Source: Xanthomonas sp. AM6 (lineage in GTDB: Bacteria > Pseudomonadota > Gammaproteobacteria > Xanthomonadales > Xanthomonadaceae). Taken from it: DNA of 64,000 bases. The position numbers and the translations under genes were made by a program. Below are positions 43,081 through 51,401 of the stretch, one piece after another. Position 1 is the stretch's first letter, and every line of letters begins with the position of its first letter. The notes beneath the pieces were generated by a model, which had not been told where the DNA came from, did not search any database, and saw only the letters and a program-made list of their open reading frames with translations. Location of the stretch: positions 2,196,501 through 2,260,500 of the forward strand of contig NZ_CP106869.1 of assembly GCF_025665335.1 (NCBI RefSeq), written 5' to 3'.

Positions 43081-44139
43081 TCACATCGTCCTGCACTGTC
43101 GCCAGCGCACCGGCTCGTCGTGGCCGGGGCGCGGATTAAGCTGGATGCGCACGGTGCGCAGCGAGGGGTAGCGCTCCACTTCCCTGCAGATCCGCGGCAG
43201 CACCTGCGCGTCGTCGCCGCTGCGGTCGATCACCAGCGTCATCTGGGTCTGCCAGATGCCGCGGATCACGCCCGGCGTCCTGGCCAGGGCCTTGGAGAGC
43301 GCCTGGCGATAGCCGGCTTCGGTGGCGGGGTCGGGCTCCGTGGTCGACGGCGTGGCCCCGGCCACGGGCGCTGCGCTGGGGCGCGCTGCGGCGCGTGTTG
43401 CAGCGGTGGCGGCCGGGCGCGTGTCGGGCGCGACGGCCGGTGCTGGTGCGGACGCGGCAGGGGCGGACGCGGCAGGAGCGGGTGCGGGAGGTGCAGGCGT
43501 GCCGGGGGCGGGCAGCGCGGCGCTGGACGCGGCATCGGCGCTGCGCTGCTGCAGCGCCAATCCGCCCAGCCCCACCAGCAGGCCCAGGGTCAGCGCGGCC
43601 AGCGCGGCGATCGCGGTGTGCCGCTGCGCACGCCGGCGGCTGGCGCCGATCACGCCGTCCTCCAGTTCGCTGGGCAGGTAGGGCTTGAGCATCGGCCAGA
43701 TGCGGCGGCCGTCGAGGATCTCCACCGACTGCTTGTCGGCAGCGGCGATGCCGTCGCGCTGCACCTTGCCCTCGGTGATCAGGATGCCGCCCTGCGCGCC
43801 CATCAGCCGCGCCGCGGCGCCCAGTTCGTTGACCGCGGCCGAGCCGATCCGGTAGGCGCGGCCGTGCTTGCACGACAGCAGCCAGCGCGCATCGCCGCGG
43901 GTCATCACGAAATCGCTTTGCGGCTCCAGCGCCGCGTCCGCATCGGCCGCGTCGTGCAGGTCGCGTTGCTCGCGCATCGCGCGCCGCACCATGCGCGAGA
44001 AGTCGCGCCAGTGCAGTCCGGCCAGGGCGTGCAGTCCGGCAGTGGTCTCGTTCTCGCGGCGGCGCACCAGCCACAGGTAGAGCGTGGCAGCGAGCCAGGC
44101 CGCGACTGCCAGAACCATTGCCACTATCCAGTGAAACAT
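43081..44139 (-). CDS. Membrane-anchored Mrr-like restriction endonuclease-fold protein
   Basis: A 352-residue protein. An N-terminal transmembrane helix (about residues 4-24) is followed by a cytosolic Mrr-type nuclease-like domain (about 40-150): LHWRDFSRMVRRAM, a DFVMTRGDARWLLSCKHG segment with the D...C-K-H active-site layout, and a GAQGGILITEGKV strand. A second hydrophobic helix (about 172-195) leads to an Ala/Pro-rich linker and a C-terminal domain (about 265-352) with TLVIDRSGDDAQV. The usual Mrr QxK is replaced by CxH-like spacing around Lys, so activity needs testing. Not next to any methylase. Function unknown. Confidence 0.7.
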   Translation of the reverse strand: MFHWIVAMVLAVAAWLAATLYLWLVRRRENETTAGLHALAGLHWRDFSRMVRRAMREQRDLHDAADADAALEPQSDFVMTRGDARWLLSCKHGRAYRIGSAAVNELGAAARLMGAQGGILITEGKVQRDGIAAADKQSVEILDGRRIWPMLKPYLPSELEDGVIGASRRRAQRHTAIAALAALTLGLLVGLGGLALQQRSADAASSAALPAPGTPAPPAPAPAASAPAASAPAPAVAPDTRPAATAATRAAARPSAAPVAGATPSTTEPDPATEAGYRQALSKALARTPGVIRGIWQTQMTLVIDRSGDDAQVLPRICREVERYPSLRTVRIQLNPRPGHDEPVRWRQCRTM

Positions 44140-44234
44140 GCACGCACCCGCATCACGCTGATCGATGACGCCAGTTTATCGCCAGCGTGTCACGGCGCCG
44201 GGAAGGCGACAGCGGGGAACGGCGGACAGAAGAA

Positions 44235-44297
44235 GACCCGCCAGTCCGAAGCCGAGAGGGGAGGGGAGCAAACGGTCTTCAGATGGACTGGCGGGTC
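44235..44297. repeat. Perfect 13-bp inverted repeat
   Basis: GACCCGCCAGTCC (44235-44247) and GGACTGGCGGGTC (44285-44297) are exact inverted copies with a 37-bp centre rich in A/G. It begins 44 bp after the phasin stop and 96 bp upstream of the nuclease start. It could be a large-loop terminator for the phasin gene or the ends of a small element. Confidence 0.85.
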
Positions 44298-44340
44298 CGT
44301 CCCGATTGTCCGAAAAAATCTGCTGCTTTGCAACAAATCG

Positions 44341-44976
44341 TCATTCGGACGTGGCGGGCGGCGCGGCGCGCTTGCGGCTGGCGCGCTTGGGCGCGGGCGC
44401 GGCGCTGGCCACGACCGGGCCGGCGCGGCGGCGCGCCGGCGCCTGCTTGGCCGGGGCGGACTTGGGCGCGGCGGGCTTCTTCGCCGCTTTCCTGGCGGCC
44501 GGCGCCTTGGCCGGGGCCTTGCGCGCGCTGCGTCCGCCGCCGAGATTGCGCAGCTCGGCGTTCAAGGCGTCCACCCGCTCGACCAGGGTGCCGAGGTCTT
44601 CGCGGCTGGGCACTTCCAGCCTGCGCAACGCGCGCTGCACCCGGTCCTCGAACACCTTCTCCAGCCGGTCCCAGGTATCGACGGCGCGTTCGCGCGCCTG
44701 GCCGACCCGGTTCTCGACCGCATCGCGGACCGCATCGACGCCGCCGCCGGCCAGCTTGCGCGTGCTCTGTTCCAGGGTCAGTCCTTCCTTCACCAGGGTC
44801 TCGAACAGCTTGCCGCCTTCGGCCTGGGCGCGGCCGAACGCGCCGACCCCGGCCAGCCACACCTGCTGCGCCGATTCGCCCAGGCGCTTGGACAGCTTTT
44901 CCGCCTGCGCCTGCAGGCCCTCGTCGCTGGCGGCGGCAGTCTTCTTCTTGCGTGCGGACTTCTTCAACGTGGCCAT
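44341..44976 (-). CDS. Phasin-family / PHA-granule-associated protein
   Basis: A 211-residue protein. Residues 20-150 form the phasin helical domain (LSKRLGESAQQVWLAGVGAFGRAQ and a coiled coil with LVERVDALNAEL). Residues 155-211 are an Ala/Lys/Pro-rich tail like PhaF, which binds DNA. It resembles the PhaI/PhaF phasins that coat polyhydroxyalkanoate granules, though no PHA synthase is in the window. It is downstream of the patatin-like gene on the same strand (85 bp) and 246 bp from a small PHA-system cluster partner at 47223 in spirit only. Confidence 0.82.
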   Translation of the reverse strand: MATLKKSARKKKTAAASDEGLQAQAEKLSKRLGESAQQVWLAGVGAFGRAQAEGGKLFETLVKEGLTLEQSTRKLAGGGVDAVRDAVENRVGQARERAVDTWDRLEKVFEDRVQRALRRLEVPSREDLGTLVERVDALNAELRNLGGGRSARKAPAKAPAARKAAKKPAAPKSAPAKQAPARRRAGPVVASAAPAPKRASRKRAAPPATSE

Positions 44977-45061
44977 GGCGATGTGGTTCCTTCGGGCGGT
45001 TGGGTGGCGGGTTCGAGACTCACGGCGTTGGTTAGAGTAATCACACCAGCGCCACGGCGCC

Positions 45062-46381
45062 TCAGTCGGCGGGAGCCGGCGGCGGACGCCGCGTGCGGCG
45101 GGCGGCGCGGCGCCTGGCGATGACCTGGTCGACGTCGTCGAGCGCGCGGCGCAGGCGTGCGGTGGTCTCGGTCATGCGCCGCGGCTGCACGTCCACGCCA
45201 TCGGTGAAGGTGCGATGGCGATCGTTGAGGATCTGGTGGCGCAGGGCGATGCCGTGCGCGGCCAGCATCGGCTCCAGCACTTCGGCATTGCGGCGCAGGT
45301 CGGCCAGGGTGTTGCGGTAGGCCAGCTGGCAGACGCGGTGGCGCGCGGCGTAGCTGAACAGATTGGTGAAGAACAGTTCGCTGTTGTCGGCGTTGGGCTC
45401 GAACACCAACTGGTCCACGCGCGGATATTGCCGCGCGTACTTTTCCAGCCCGACCTGCATGCGCGATTGCAGCAGGGTGCGGAAGGTCTGCGACAGCACC
45501 GCCGGCAGGCCGCCGCTGAGCAGCCGCGCGCGGTCGACCTGGCCATTGCGGCGCGGCGCGTGGGTGGCGTCGTAAGGCACCAGCGGGTTGATCCCGATCA
45601 TCAGGTCGATGCCGCGCTCCAGCAGGGTGGAGGCGTGCATCGTGCGCCGCAGCGCGCCATCGACGTAGTGGCGGCCGTCGATCTCCACCGGCGGGTACAG
45701 CCCCGGCAGCGCGGCGCTGGCCTGCACCGCCAGCGAGATCGGCACCTGGTCCAGGCCCGGCTCGCCGAAGCGCACGGTGCGGCCGCTGTCCAGGTCCACC
45801 GCGACCACGAACAGGTCCGCCTCCAGCGTGCGGAAATCGTTGCTGCGGCCGCGCCGGCTGAACACGTCCTGCATGAAGCGCTCGACCCCGGCGTTGTCGA
45901 ACAGGCCGCTCGGCACCAGCCCGCCGAAGCGGGTGATCAGGTCCGACCAGCGGGTCTTGCGCGGTTCGGTCAGCAGGTCGTACCACCAGCCGTAGGCGAG
46001 CTTGGGCAGGGTCGCGGCGCGGCGCAGGTACTCGTAGACGTTGGGGCGCAGGAAATCCTCGGGCCGGAAGTGCGCATCGTCGCTGTTGCCGGTGACGAAG
46101 ATCCGGCAGATCTCGGCGCTGCTGATGCGATTGGCCAGCCCGGCGGTCAGGAACGCGCCGGAACTGACCCCGACGTAGCAGTCCAGCCGGGTCAGGTCGA
46201 GCCCGTCCAGGGCATCGTCCAGCGCACGCAGCGCACCGAGTCCGTACATGCCGCCGATCGGGCCGCCGCCGGCGATGGCCAGGCCGATGCGGCCATGGGA
46301 ACGGGGGCGTGGCGAGGCGCTGTGGAGGGAAAGCATGCGCGGTCCGCAAGAGGCGTTGGCCCGAGTGTAGCCGAGCGGCAT
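45062..46381 (-). CDS. Patatin-like phospholipase/esterase
   Basis: A 439-residue cytosolic serine lipid hydrolase of the patatin family. Oxyanion loop GGGPIGGMYGLGAL (about residues 38-51), nucleophile Ser73 in GVSSG (71-75), and the catalytic Asp in YVDGAL (near residue 247). ATG 46381 is used; ATG 46336 (MLSLHSAS) would shorten it by 15 residues, and neither has a strong ribosome-binding sequence. It is divergent from the 239-residue gene at 46424 with a 42-bp gap. Neighbouring phasin and PHA-system genes hint at a role in storage-lipid turnover. Confidence 0.88.
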   Translation of the reverse strand: MPLGYTRANASCGPRMLSLHSASPRPRSHGRIGLAIAGGGPIGGMYGLGALRALDDALDGLDLTRLDCYVGVSSGAFLTAGLANRISSAEICRIFVTGNSDDAHFRPEDFLRPNVYEYLRRAATLPKLAYGWWYDLLTEPRKTRWSDLITRFGGLVPSGLFDNAGVERFMQDVFSRRGRSNDFRTLEADLFVVAVDLDSGRTVRFGEPGLDQVPISLAVQASAALPGLYPPVEIDGRHYVDGALRRTMHASTLLERGIDLMIGINPLVPYDATHAPRRNGQVDRARLLSGGLPAVLSQTFRTLLQSRMQVGLEKYARQYPRVDQLVFEPNADNSELFFTNLFSYAARHRVCQLAYRNTLADLRRNAEVLEPMLAAHGIALRHQILNDRHRTFTDGVDVQPRRMTETTARLRRALDDVDQVIARRRAARRTRRPPPAPAD

Positions 46382-46423
46382 GATGCTTGCGGTCGTGCTC
46401 GGCTGCGACCATCATCGGCGCCC

Positions 46424-47143
46424 ATGGCGCGCAGCTCTCCCGTCCTGGAACGACTCGGCCGCCGTCTGGCGTGGCACCAGGCCGTGCACGATCCGGCGCA
46501 CGAACCGCGCAACGCGCTGCGCTGGCTGCAGGAACTGCGGCGCTGGCAGTCGCAGCGGCTGGAGCGCAGCTTCGAGCATTTCCTGGAAGACCCGCAACGG
46601 CGCCCGGCGGCGATGTTCTTCCTCACCGACGTCTATGGCGACCGCGATTTCAGTCGCCGCGACGCCGACATCGTCAAGGTGCTGCCGATGATGCAGCGGC
46701 TGATGCCGGCCACGCTGCTGGACACGGTCGCCGACGGCATCGAATTGGGCGCGCTGACCCACGCCCTGGACCTGCGCATGGCCGAGGCGCTGCAGGCGCT
46801 GGCGCCGCGCCGCAAGCGGCTGGACGACGACCTGTACGCCGAGGCCTATCGGCAGACCGGCCTGCGTCGCCTGCGCCTGCACCAGATCGACCTGATCGCC
46901 AGCGTCGGCCTGGGCCTGGCCACCGCGGTGCACACTCCGGGCGTGCGCATGCTGCTGCGCTTCGCGCGCGGCCCGGCCAAGGCGGCGGGCCTGTCGGAGT
47001 TGCAGGGGTTTCTGGAGCGCGGCTTCGACGCGTTCTCCAAGCTCGGCGACGCCGAGGGCTTCATCGGCGACATCGAGAGCACCGAGCGCGAGGTGTCGCG
47101 GCGCCTGTTCGCCGGGCACCCGCAGCCGTTCGCGTTCGATTGA
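46424..47143 (+). CDS. FFLEELY-motif-like helical protein of unknown function
   Basis: A 239-residue, all-helical cytosolic protein. The segment RRPAAMFFLTDVYGDRDFSRRD (about residues 57-78) resembles the defining motif of the so-called FFLEELY proteins of gammaproteobacteria. I recognise the pattern but no biochemical role is known. It is divergent from the patatin-like gene, from which it is separated by only 42 bp, so they may share regulation. It is followed by an 80-bp gap with a CCCTCTCCCGAGGGGAGAAGG-type element at about 47192-47215. Confidence 0.7.
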   Translation: MARSSPVLERLGRRLAWHQAVHDPAHEPRNALRWLQELRRWQSQRLERSFEHFLEDPQRRPAAMFFLTDVYGDRDFSRRDADIVKVLPMMQRLMPATLLDTVADGIELGALTHALDLRMAEALQALAPRRKRLDDDLYAEAYRQTGLRRLRLHQIDLIASVGLGLATAVHTPGVRMLLRFARGPAKAAGLSELQGFLERGFDAFSKLGDAEGFIGDIESTEREVSRRLFAGHPQPFAFD

Positions 47144-47222
47144 GCCGGCGCGGCGCAGCGAGTCGCGTTCGCGCCGTACCCTCACCGTCACCCCCTCTCC
47201 CGAGGGGAGAAGGGCTCGCCGC

Positions 47223-47498
47223 TCAGCCCAGCTTTTCGGCCAGCACGCGGCGGATCTCGCTTTCCACCGTGCCCTTCAGCGCCGACAGCAGGAAGCCCAG
47301 CTCGGCGGTGACGTGCACCTGCTTGGGCAGCAGTTCGATGCGCCCGTCCACGCCGGAGCGCGAGAACAGCAGCGCGTCGCCGTCCCAGCGCGATTCCAGG
47401 TCGAAACGTTCGGACAGCTTCTTGGCGGCGGTTTCGATCGCCTTGCGCGCCTGCGCGGGGGTCTTGTCGTGGTCGTGGCGGATGTCGATGCTGGACAT
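47223..47498 (-). CDS. PHA-system family protein (PHA granule region)
   Basis: A 91-residue protein of the polyhydroxyalkanoic-acid-system family, seen from the opening MSSIDIRHDHDKTPAQARKA and GRIELLPKQVHVTAELG. Members are small beta-rich proteins found with phasins and PHA genes. ATG 47498 has an AGGAG sequence 7 bases upstream; an upstream ATG at 47543 would add a poorly conserved leader. It lies convergent with the FFLEELY-like gene and about 2.2 kb from the phasin gene. Confidence 0.85.
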   Translation of the reverse strand: MSSIDIRHDHDKTPAQARKAIETAAKKLSERFDLESRWDGDALLFSRSGVDGRIELLPKQVHVTAELGFLLSALKGTVESEIRRVLAEKLG

Positions 47499-47617
47499 GC
47501 TGGCTCCTGTGCGGGCATGCGGCCCGCGTAAACGATCAGGCATTGTGCGTATGCGCGAAGTGTTGTCCAGCCGCGGCGCGCTTCTTCCGGCGCGGGCAAC
47601 CTGCTAGGCTCCCCGCC

Positions 47618-48418
47618 GTGCCCGACCTGCAAGTCCATTTCAGCAACCGCCAGCAACCCGACCGGCCCCTGCGCGCGGGCGTGCACCGCATCGTGCGGCA
47701 GGCCTCCGGGCACGTGGGCGTGGTCGACGACACCCAGGGCGCGCTGCTGCTGGCGCAGTTCTGCCTGGACCGGCGCGGGCTGTGGCTGCAGGTGGCCAAC
47801 GGCGCCCGCGGCATCCACGTGAACGGGCGTCCGGTGCGGCGCATGGCGCTGCTGCGCGCCGGCGACGCGGTCTATGCCGATGGCGTGGAAATGGTGGTGC
47901 AGGGCGTGTGCGCGCCGCTGCAGCGCCTGCCCGACGTGGCCGACGGCGAGGTCGACGATCCGCGGCTGGTGCTGCGCGGCGTCGGCGGCCAGCACCATGG
48001 CCGCAGCTACACCCTGGACCGCGTGCGCTGCATCGGCCGTCTGCGCGACTGCGACATCTGCATCGACGATCCGGCCTTCGCCGAGCGCCACGCGCGCCTG
48101 GAACGGCATGGCGAGCGCGTGCTGCTGCGCGGGCTCGGCGATGCGCAGACCCAGGTCAACGGCAACGCAGTGCACGATTGCTGGCTGCAGCCGGGCGACC
48201 AGTTGGTGTTCGACGCGCAACACCGCTTCGTGCTGGAAGTGCCGCAGGCCGCGGCCGGCGAGCCGCTGAAGCACGATCCAGCCAGCGCCGCGCCGGCGGC
48301 GGACACAGCGGACGCCGTCCCACGCACCGCCACCGCCTTGCGTTGGCCGTGGCTGCTGCTCAGCGCGCTGCTGCTGGCGGCCGCGCTCAGCGGGCTGCTG
48401 TGGTTCGGCGCGCGCTGA
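47618..48418 (+). CDS. FHA-domain protein with C-terminal membrane anchor
   Basis: A 266-residue protein starting at GTG 47618 (V-P-D-L-Q). Residues about 135-230 form a forkhead-associated domain (YTLDRVRCIGRLRDCDICIDDPAFAERHARL, with the Arg and Ser/His positions that bind phosphothreonine partly changed). The N-terminal 110 residues look like a second, divergent FHA-like domain, and the end (about 243-262) is a transmembrane helix. It should sit at the inner membrane and read phosphoproteins. No kinase or phosphatase partner lies adjacent. Its last 32 bp overlap the convergent msrQ gene. Confidence 0.78.
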   Translation: MPDLQVHFSNRQQPDRPLRAGVHRIVRQASGHVGVVDDTQGALLLAQFCLDRRGLWLQVANGARGIHVNGRPVRRMALLRAGDAVYADGVEMVVQGVCAPLQRLPDVADGEVDDPRLVLRGVGGQHHGRSYTLDRVRCIGRLRDCDICIDDPAFAERHARLERHGERVLLRGLGDAQTQVNGNAVHDCWLQPGDQLVFDAQHRFVLEVPQAAAGEPLKHDPASAAPAADTADAVPRTATALRWPWLLLSALLLAAALSGLLWFGAR

Positions 48419-49016
48419 GCGCCCGCCAGCCGCGCCAGCCCAGCAGCAGCGCCAGGATCGCCGCGTACAGCAGCGGTTCGCGGATGTCCGACTTCACCAG
48501 CCACCAGAAATGCAGCACCGCCAGCACGCCGATCGCGTAGATCGCCTTGTGCAGCTTGCCCCAGTTGCGCTTGAGCCGGCGCATCCAGCCCTGGGTGGAC
48601 GTGACCGCCAACGGGATCAGCAGCAGCCAGGCGGTGAAGCCGACGGTGATGTAGGGGCGCTTGACGATCTCCTCGAAGATCTGCGCCCAGTAGCCGCGCA
48701 GGTCCAGGCCCAGGTATACGCCCAGGTGCACGCAGGCATAGAAGAACGCGTACAGCCCGAGCATGCGCCGGAAGCGCAGCAGCGCCGGTTGCCCGGTCAG
48801 CTGCCGCAACGGCGTGATCGCCAGGGTCAGCAGCAACAGGCGCAGCGCCCACAGCCCGGTGCGGTGCTCGATCTCGGCCACCGGGTCGGCGCCGAGCGCA
48901 TCGCTGCCGGCCTGCCAGACCTGCCAGAACTGCCAGCCCAGGTAGGCCAGCGGCGCCAGCGCCAGCGCGTGCACCAGCGCCTTGGCCACGATCAGAGAAG
49001 CGGACGTCTTGGCCAT
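48387..49016 (-). CDS. msrQ: Methionine-sulfoxide reductase heme subunit MsrQ
   Basis: A 209-residue integral membrane cytochrome b (YedZ family) that delivers electrons from quinol or flavin to MsrP. Six hydrophobic segments and conserved histidines are visible, including those in FFYACVHLGVYLG and VLAVLHFWW. It sits 107 bp downstream of msrP on the same strand. Its 3' end overlaps the convergent FHA gene by 32 bp. Confidence 0.94.
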   Translation of the reverse strand: MAKTSASLIVAKALVHALALAPLAYLGWQFWQVWQAGSDALGADPVAEIEHRTGLWALRLLLLTLAITPLRQLTGQPALLRFRRMLGLYAFFYACVHLGVYLGLDLRGYWAQIFEEIVKRPYITVGFTAWLLLIPLAVTSTQGWMRRLKRNWGKLHKAIYAIGVLAVLHFWWLVKSDIREPLLYAAILALLLGWRGWRALSARRTTAAR

Positions 49017-49123
49017 GCGATCTCAGTGCGTCCCCGGACGCGAGTCATCCATCCCATCGCGCGCGCGCGTGCAGGCCGGCCGCGCGCCGGCCCAATCCCG
49101 AATCCCCATTCCCCGATCCTGGC

Positions 49124-50092
49124 TCAATACCATTTCTTCAGGTCCATCCCCGCATACATCCCCGCCACCTGCTCGGCATAGCCGTTGAACGGGCGGGTCG
49201 GGATGCGTTCGGCGAACAGCTTGCTGGCCTTGCCGGCGATGCGGCGCTCGGTCTTCTGGCTCCAGCGCGGATGGTCCACCGCCGGATTGACGTTGGAGAA
49301 GAAGCCGTACTCGGACGGCTGCAGCTCGTGCCAGGCGGTTTCCGGCATGCGCTCGACGAAGCGGATCTCGACGATCGACTTGATGCTCTTGAAGCCGTAT
49401 TTCCACGGCACCACCAGCCGCAGCGGCGCGCCGTTCTGCTGCGGCAGCGGCTTGCCGTACAGGCCGGTGGCGAGCAGGGTGAGCGGGTTCATCGCCTCGT
49501 CGATGCGCAGTCCCTCCTTGTACGGCCAGTCGATCGAGCGGTAGCGGATGCCGGGCATCTGCTGCGGGTCGGCCAGGGTGGTGAAGGCGACGTACTTGGC
49601 CTTGGCGGTCGGGGCGAAGCGCTTGAGCACCGCGGCCAGCGGCACGCCCAGCCACGGGATCACCATCGACCAGCCCTCCACGCAGCGCAACCGGTAGATG
49701 CGCTCCTCGGGCGTGTTGCCCTTGAGCAGGTCGTCCAGCGCCAGGGTGCCGGGCTTTTCGCATTCGCCGGACACCTTCACCGACCACGGCACGGTGCGCA
49801 GGGTCTTGGCCGCCTTGGACGGATCGGTCTTGTCGGTGCCGAACTCGTAGAAGTTGTTGTAGCTGGTGACATCCTCGTAGCGGGTCAGCTCCTCGCTGGT
49901 GCGGAAGCCGCTGCGCGCCTGTTCCGGCGTCACCACGGTCTTCGGCGGGGCCGGCGGTTCGGCCTCGGCGCAGCCGGCCAGGCCGATCGCCGGGGTCAGC
50001 GCCAGCGCCTGCAGCAGGCGCCGCCGGTCGCGGTAGACCGCCTCGTCGGTGATCTCGCGGCTGGGAATGTTGAGCACATCGCGCAATGACAT
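49124..50092 (-). CDS. msrP: Methionine-sulfoxide reductase molybdoenzyme MsrP
   Basis: A 322-residue periplasmic Mo-MPT enzyme (YedY) that repairs oxidised methionines in envelope proteins. The twin-arginine signal is around residues 22-40 ([16 protein letters not shown]), and Mo-ligand Cys137 lies in LRCVEGWSM. The signal ends LAGC, so the mature protein may carry a lipid at Cys41. The C-terminal half has [16 protein letters not shown] typical of the family. With msrQ it forms the complete MsrPQ system. ATG 50092, with CAGGAG upstream. Confidence 0.95.
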   Translation of the reverse strand: MSLRDVLNIPSREITDEAVYRDRRRLLQALALTPAIGLAGCAEAEPPAPPKTVVTPEQARSGFRTSEELTRYEDVTSYNNFYEFGTDKTDPSKAAKTLRTVPWSVKVSGECEKPGTLALDDLLKGNTPEERIYRLRCVEGWSMVIPWLGVPLAAVLKRFAPTAKAKYVAFTTLADPQQMPGIRYRSIDWPYKEGLRIDEAMNPLTLLATGLYGKPLPQQNGAPLRLVVPWKYGFKSIKSIVEIRFVERMPETAWHELQPSEYGFFSNVNPAVDHPRWSQKTERRIAGKASKLFAERIPTRPFNGYAEQVAGMYAGMDLKKWY

Positions 50093-50239
50093 GACTGACT
50101 CCTGGAGGACGGGCGACCGCGGACGACTTCGCTACAGACTACGCCTGCGCCGGCGAATGGATGCAAATGCAACCTAAATTGCCCGGGCCGCAAGCTGGTG
50201 CGCTGCGGCATACTACGGGTCTTGTCCGATAGGTGCCCC

Positions 50240-51325
50240 ATGACGCGCGCGTTCAATTTCAGTGCCGGCCCCGCTGCATTGCCGGAATCGGTCCTGCGCC
50301 AGGCGCAGGCGGAGATGTTGGAGTGGAACGGCGTGGGCGCCTCGATCGTGGAGCTGAGCCACCGCGGCGCCGAGTTCATGGCGGTGGCCGCCGAAGCCGA
50401 GGCCGACCTGCGCCGCCTGATCGGCATCTCTGACGACTACGCGGTGCTGTTCCTGTCCGGCGGCGCCACCACCCAGCAGGCGCTGCTGGCGCTGAATTTC
50501 GCCGCACCCGGGCAGACCGTGGACTACGTGGTGACCGGGCACTGGGGCAAGACCGCGATCAAGCAGGTCACCCCGTACGCCAACGTGCACGTGGCCGCCA
50601 GCAGCGAGGCCGGCGGCTTCCACGACCTCCCGCCGCGCGACAGCTGGCGGCTCAGTGCCGACGCCGCCTACGTGCACATCACCGCCAACGAGACCATCCA
50701 CGGCGTGGAGTTCCGCGATGCGCCGGACGTGGGCCAGGTGCCGCTGTTCGCCGACTTCAGCTCCAGCATCGCCGCCGAGCCGATCGACGTGTCCAAGTAC
50801 GCGGTGATCTACGCCGGCGCGCAGAAGAACCTGGGCCCGGTCGGGGTGGCGGTGGTGATCGTCCGCAAGGACCTGTTGCAGCGCAGCGGCCAGCCGCGCG
50901 CCGACATCTTCGACTACCGCTCGCACGCCGCGCGCGATTCGATGCTCAACACGCCGCCGACCTGGAACTGGTACCTGGCCGGGCTGGTGTTCAAGTGGAT
51001 GCTGGCCGAGGGCGGGGTGGAGGAATTCGCGCGCCGCAACCAGGCCAAGTCGGCGCTGGTGTACGCGGCGATCGACGGCTCCGGCGGCTTCTACCGCAAC
51101 GACGTGGTGGCCGGGGCGCGCTCGCGGATGAACATCCCGTTCTTCCTGCCGGACGAGACCCTCACCGCGCGCTTCGTCGCCGAGTCCAAGGCGGCCGGGT
51201 TGCTGGCGCTGAAGGGCCACAAGGCGGTCGGCGGCATCCGCGCCTCGCTGTACAACGCGATGCCGGTGGCCGGCGCGCAGGCGCTGGTCGCGTTCATGCG
51301 CGACTTCCAGCAACGCAACGGCTGA
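50240..51325 (+). CDS. serC: Phosphoserine aminotransferase
   Basis: PLP enzyme of serine and (in E. coli) pyridoxal biosynthesis, 361 residues, one fewer than E. coli SerC. Opens [19 protein letters not shown]; the PLP lysine is in [12 protein letters not shown] (about residue 197). ATG 50240 sits behind a poor AGGTG ribosome-binding sequence. It begins the serC-pheA-aroA order, which is widespread in gammaproteobacteria. A REP-like element (51334-51360) separates it from pheA. Confidence 0.97.
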   Translation: MTRAFNFSAGPAALPESVLRQAQAEMLEWNGVGASIVELSHRGAEFMAVAAEAEADLRRLIGISDDYAVLFLSGGATTQQALLALNFAAPGQTVDYVVTGHWGKTAIKQVTPYANVHVAASSEAGGFHDLPPRDSWRLSADAAYVHITANETIHGVEFRDAPDVGQVPLFADFSSSIAAEPIDVSKYAVIYAGAQKNLGPVGVAVVIVRKDLLQRSGQPRADIFDYRSHAARDSMLNTPPTWNWYLAGLVFKWMLAEGGVEEFARRNQAKSALVYAAIDGSGGFYRNDVVAGARSRMNIPFFLPDETLTARFVAESKAAGLLALKGHKAVGGIRASLYNAMPVAGAQALVAFMRDFQQRNG

Positions 51326-51401
51326 GCCGTCCCCTGTAGGAGCGGCTTCAGCCGCGACCGGATCGCCCACAGGCGATCCGGAACATCGAGGAACACGATC
51401 C

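Noticed and set aside
44235-44297. Insertion sequence ends
   Set aside because: No transposase lies between the arms and no target duplication is visible; kept only as an inverted repeat.
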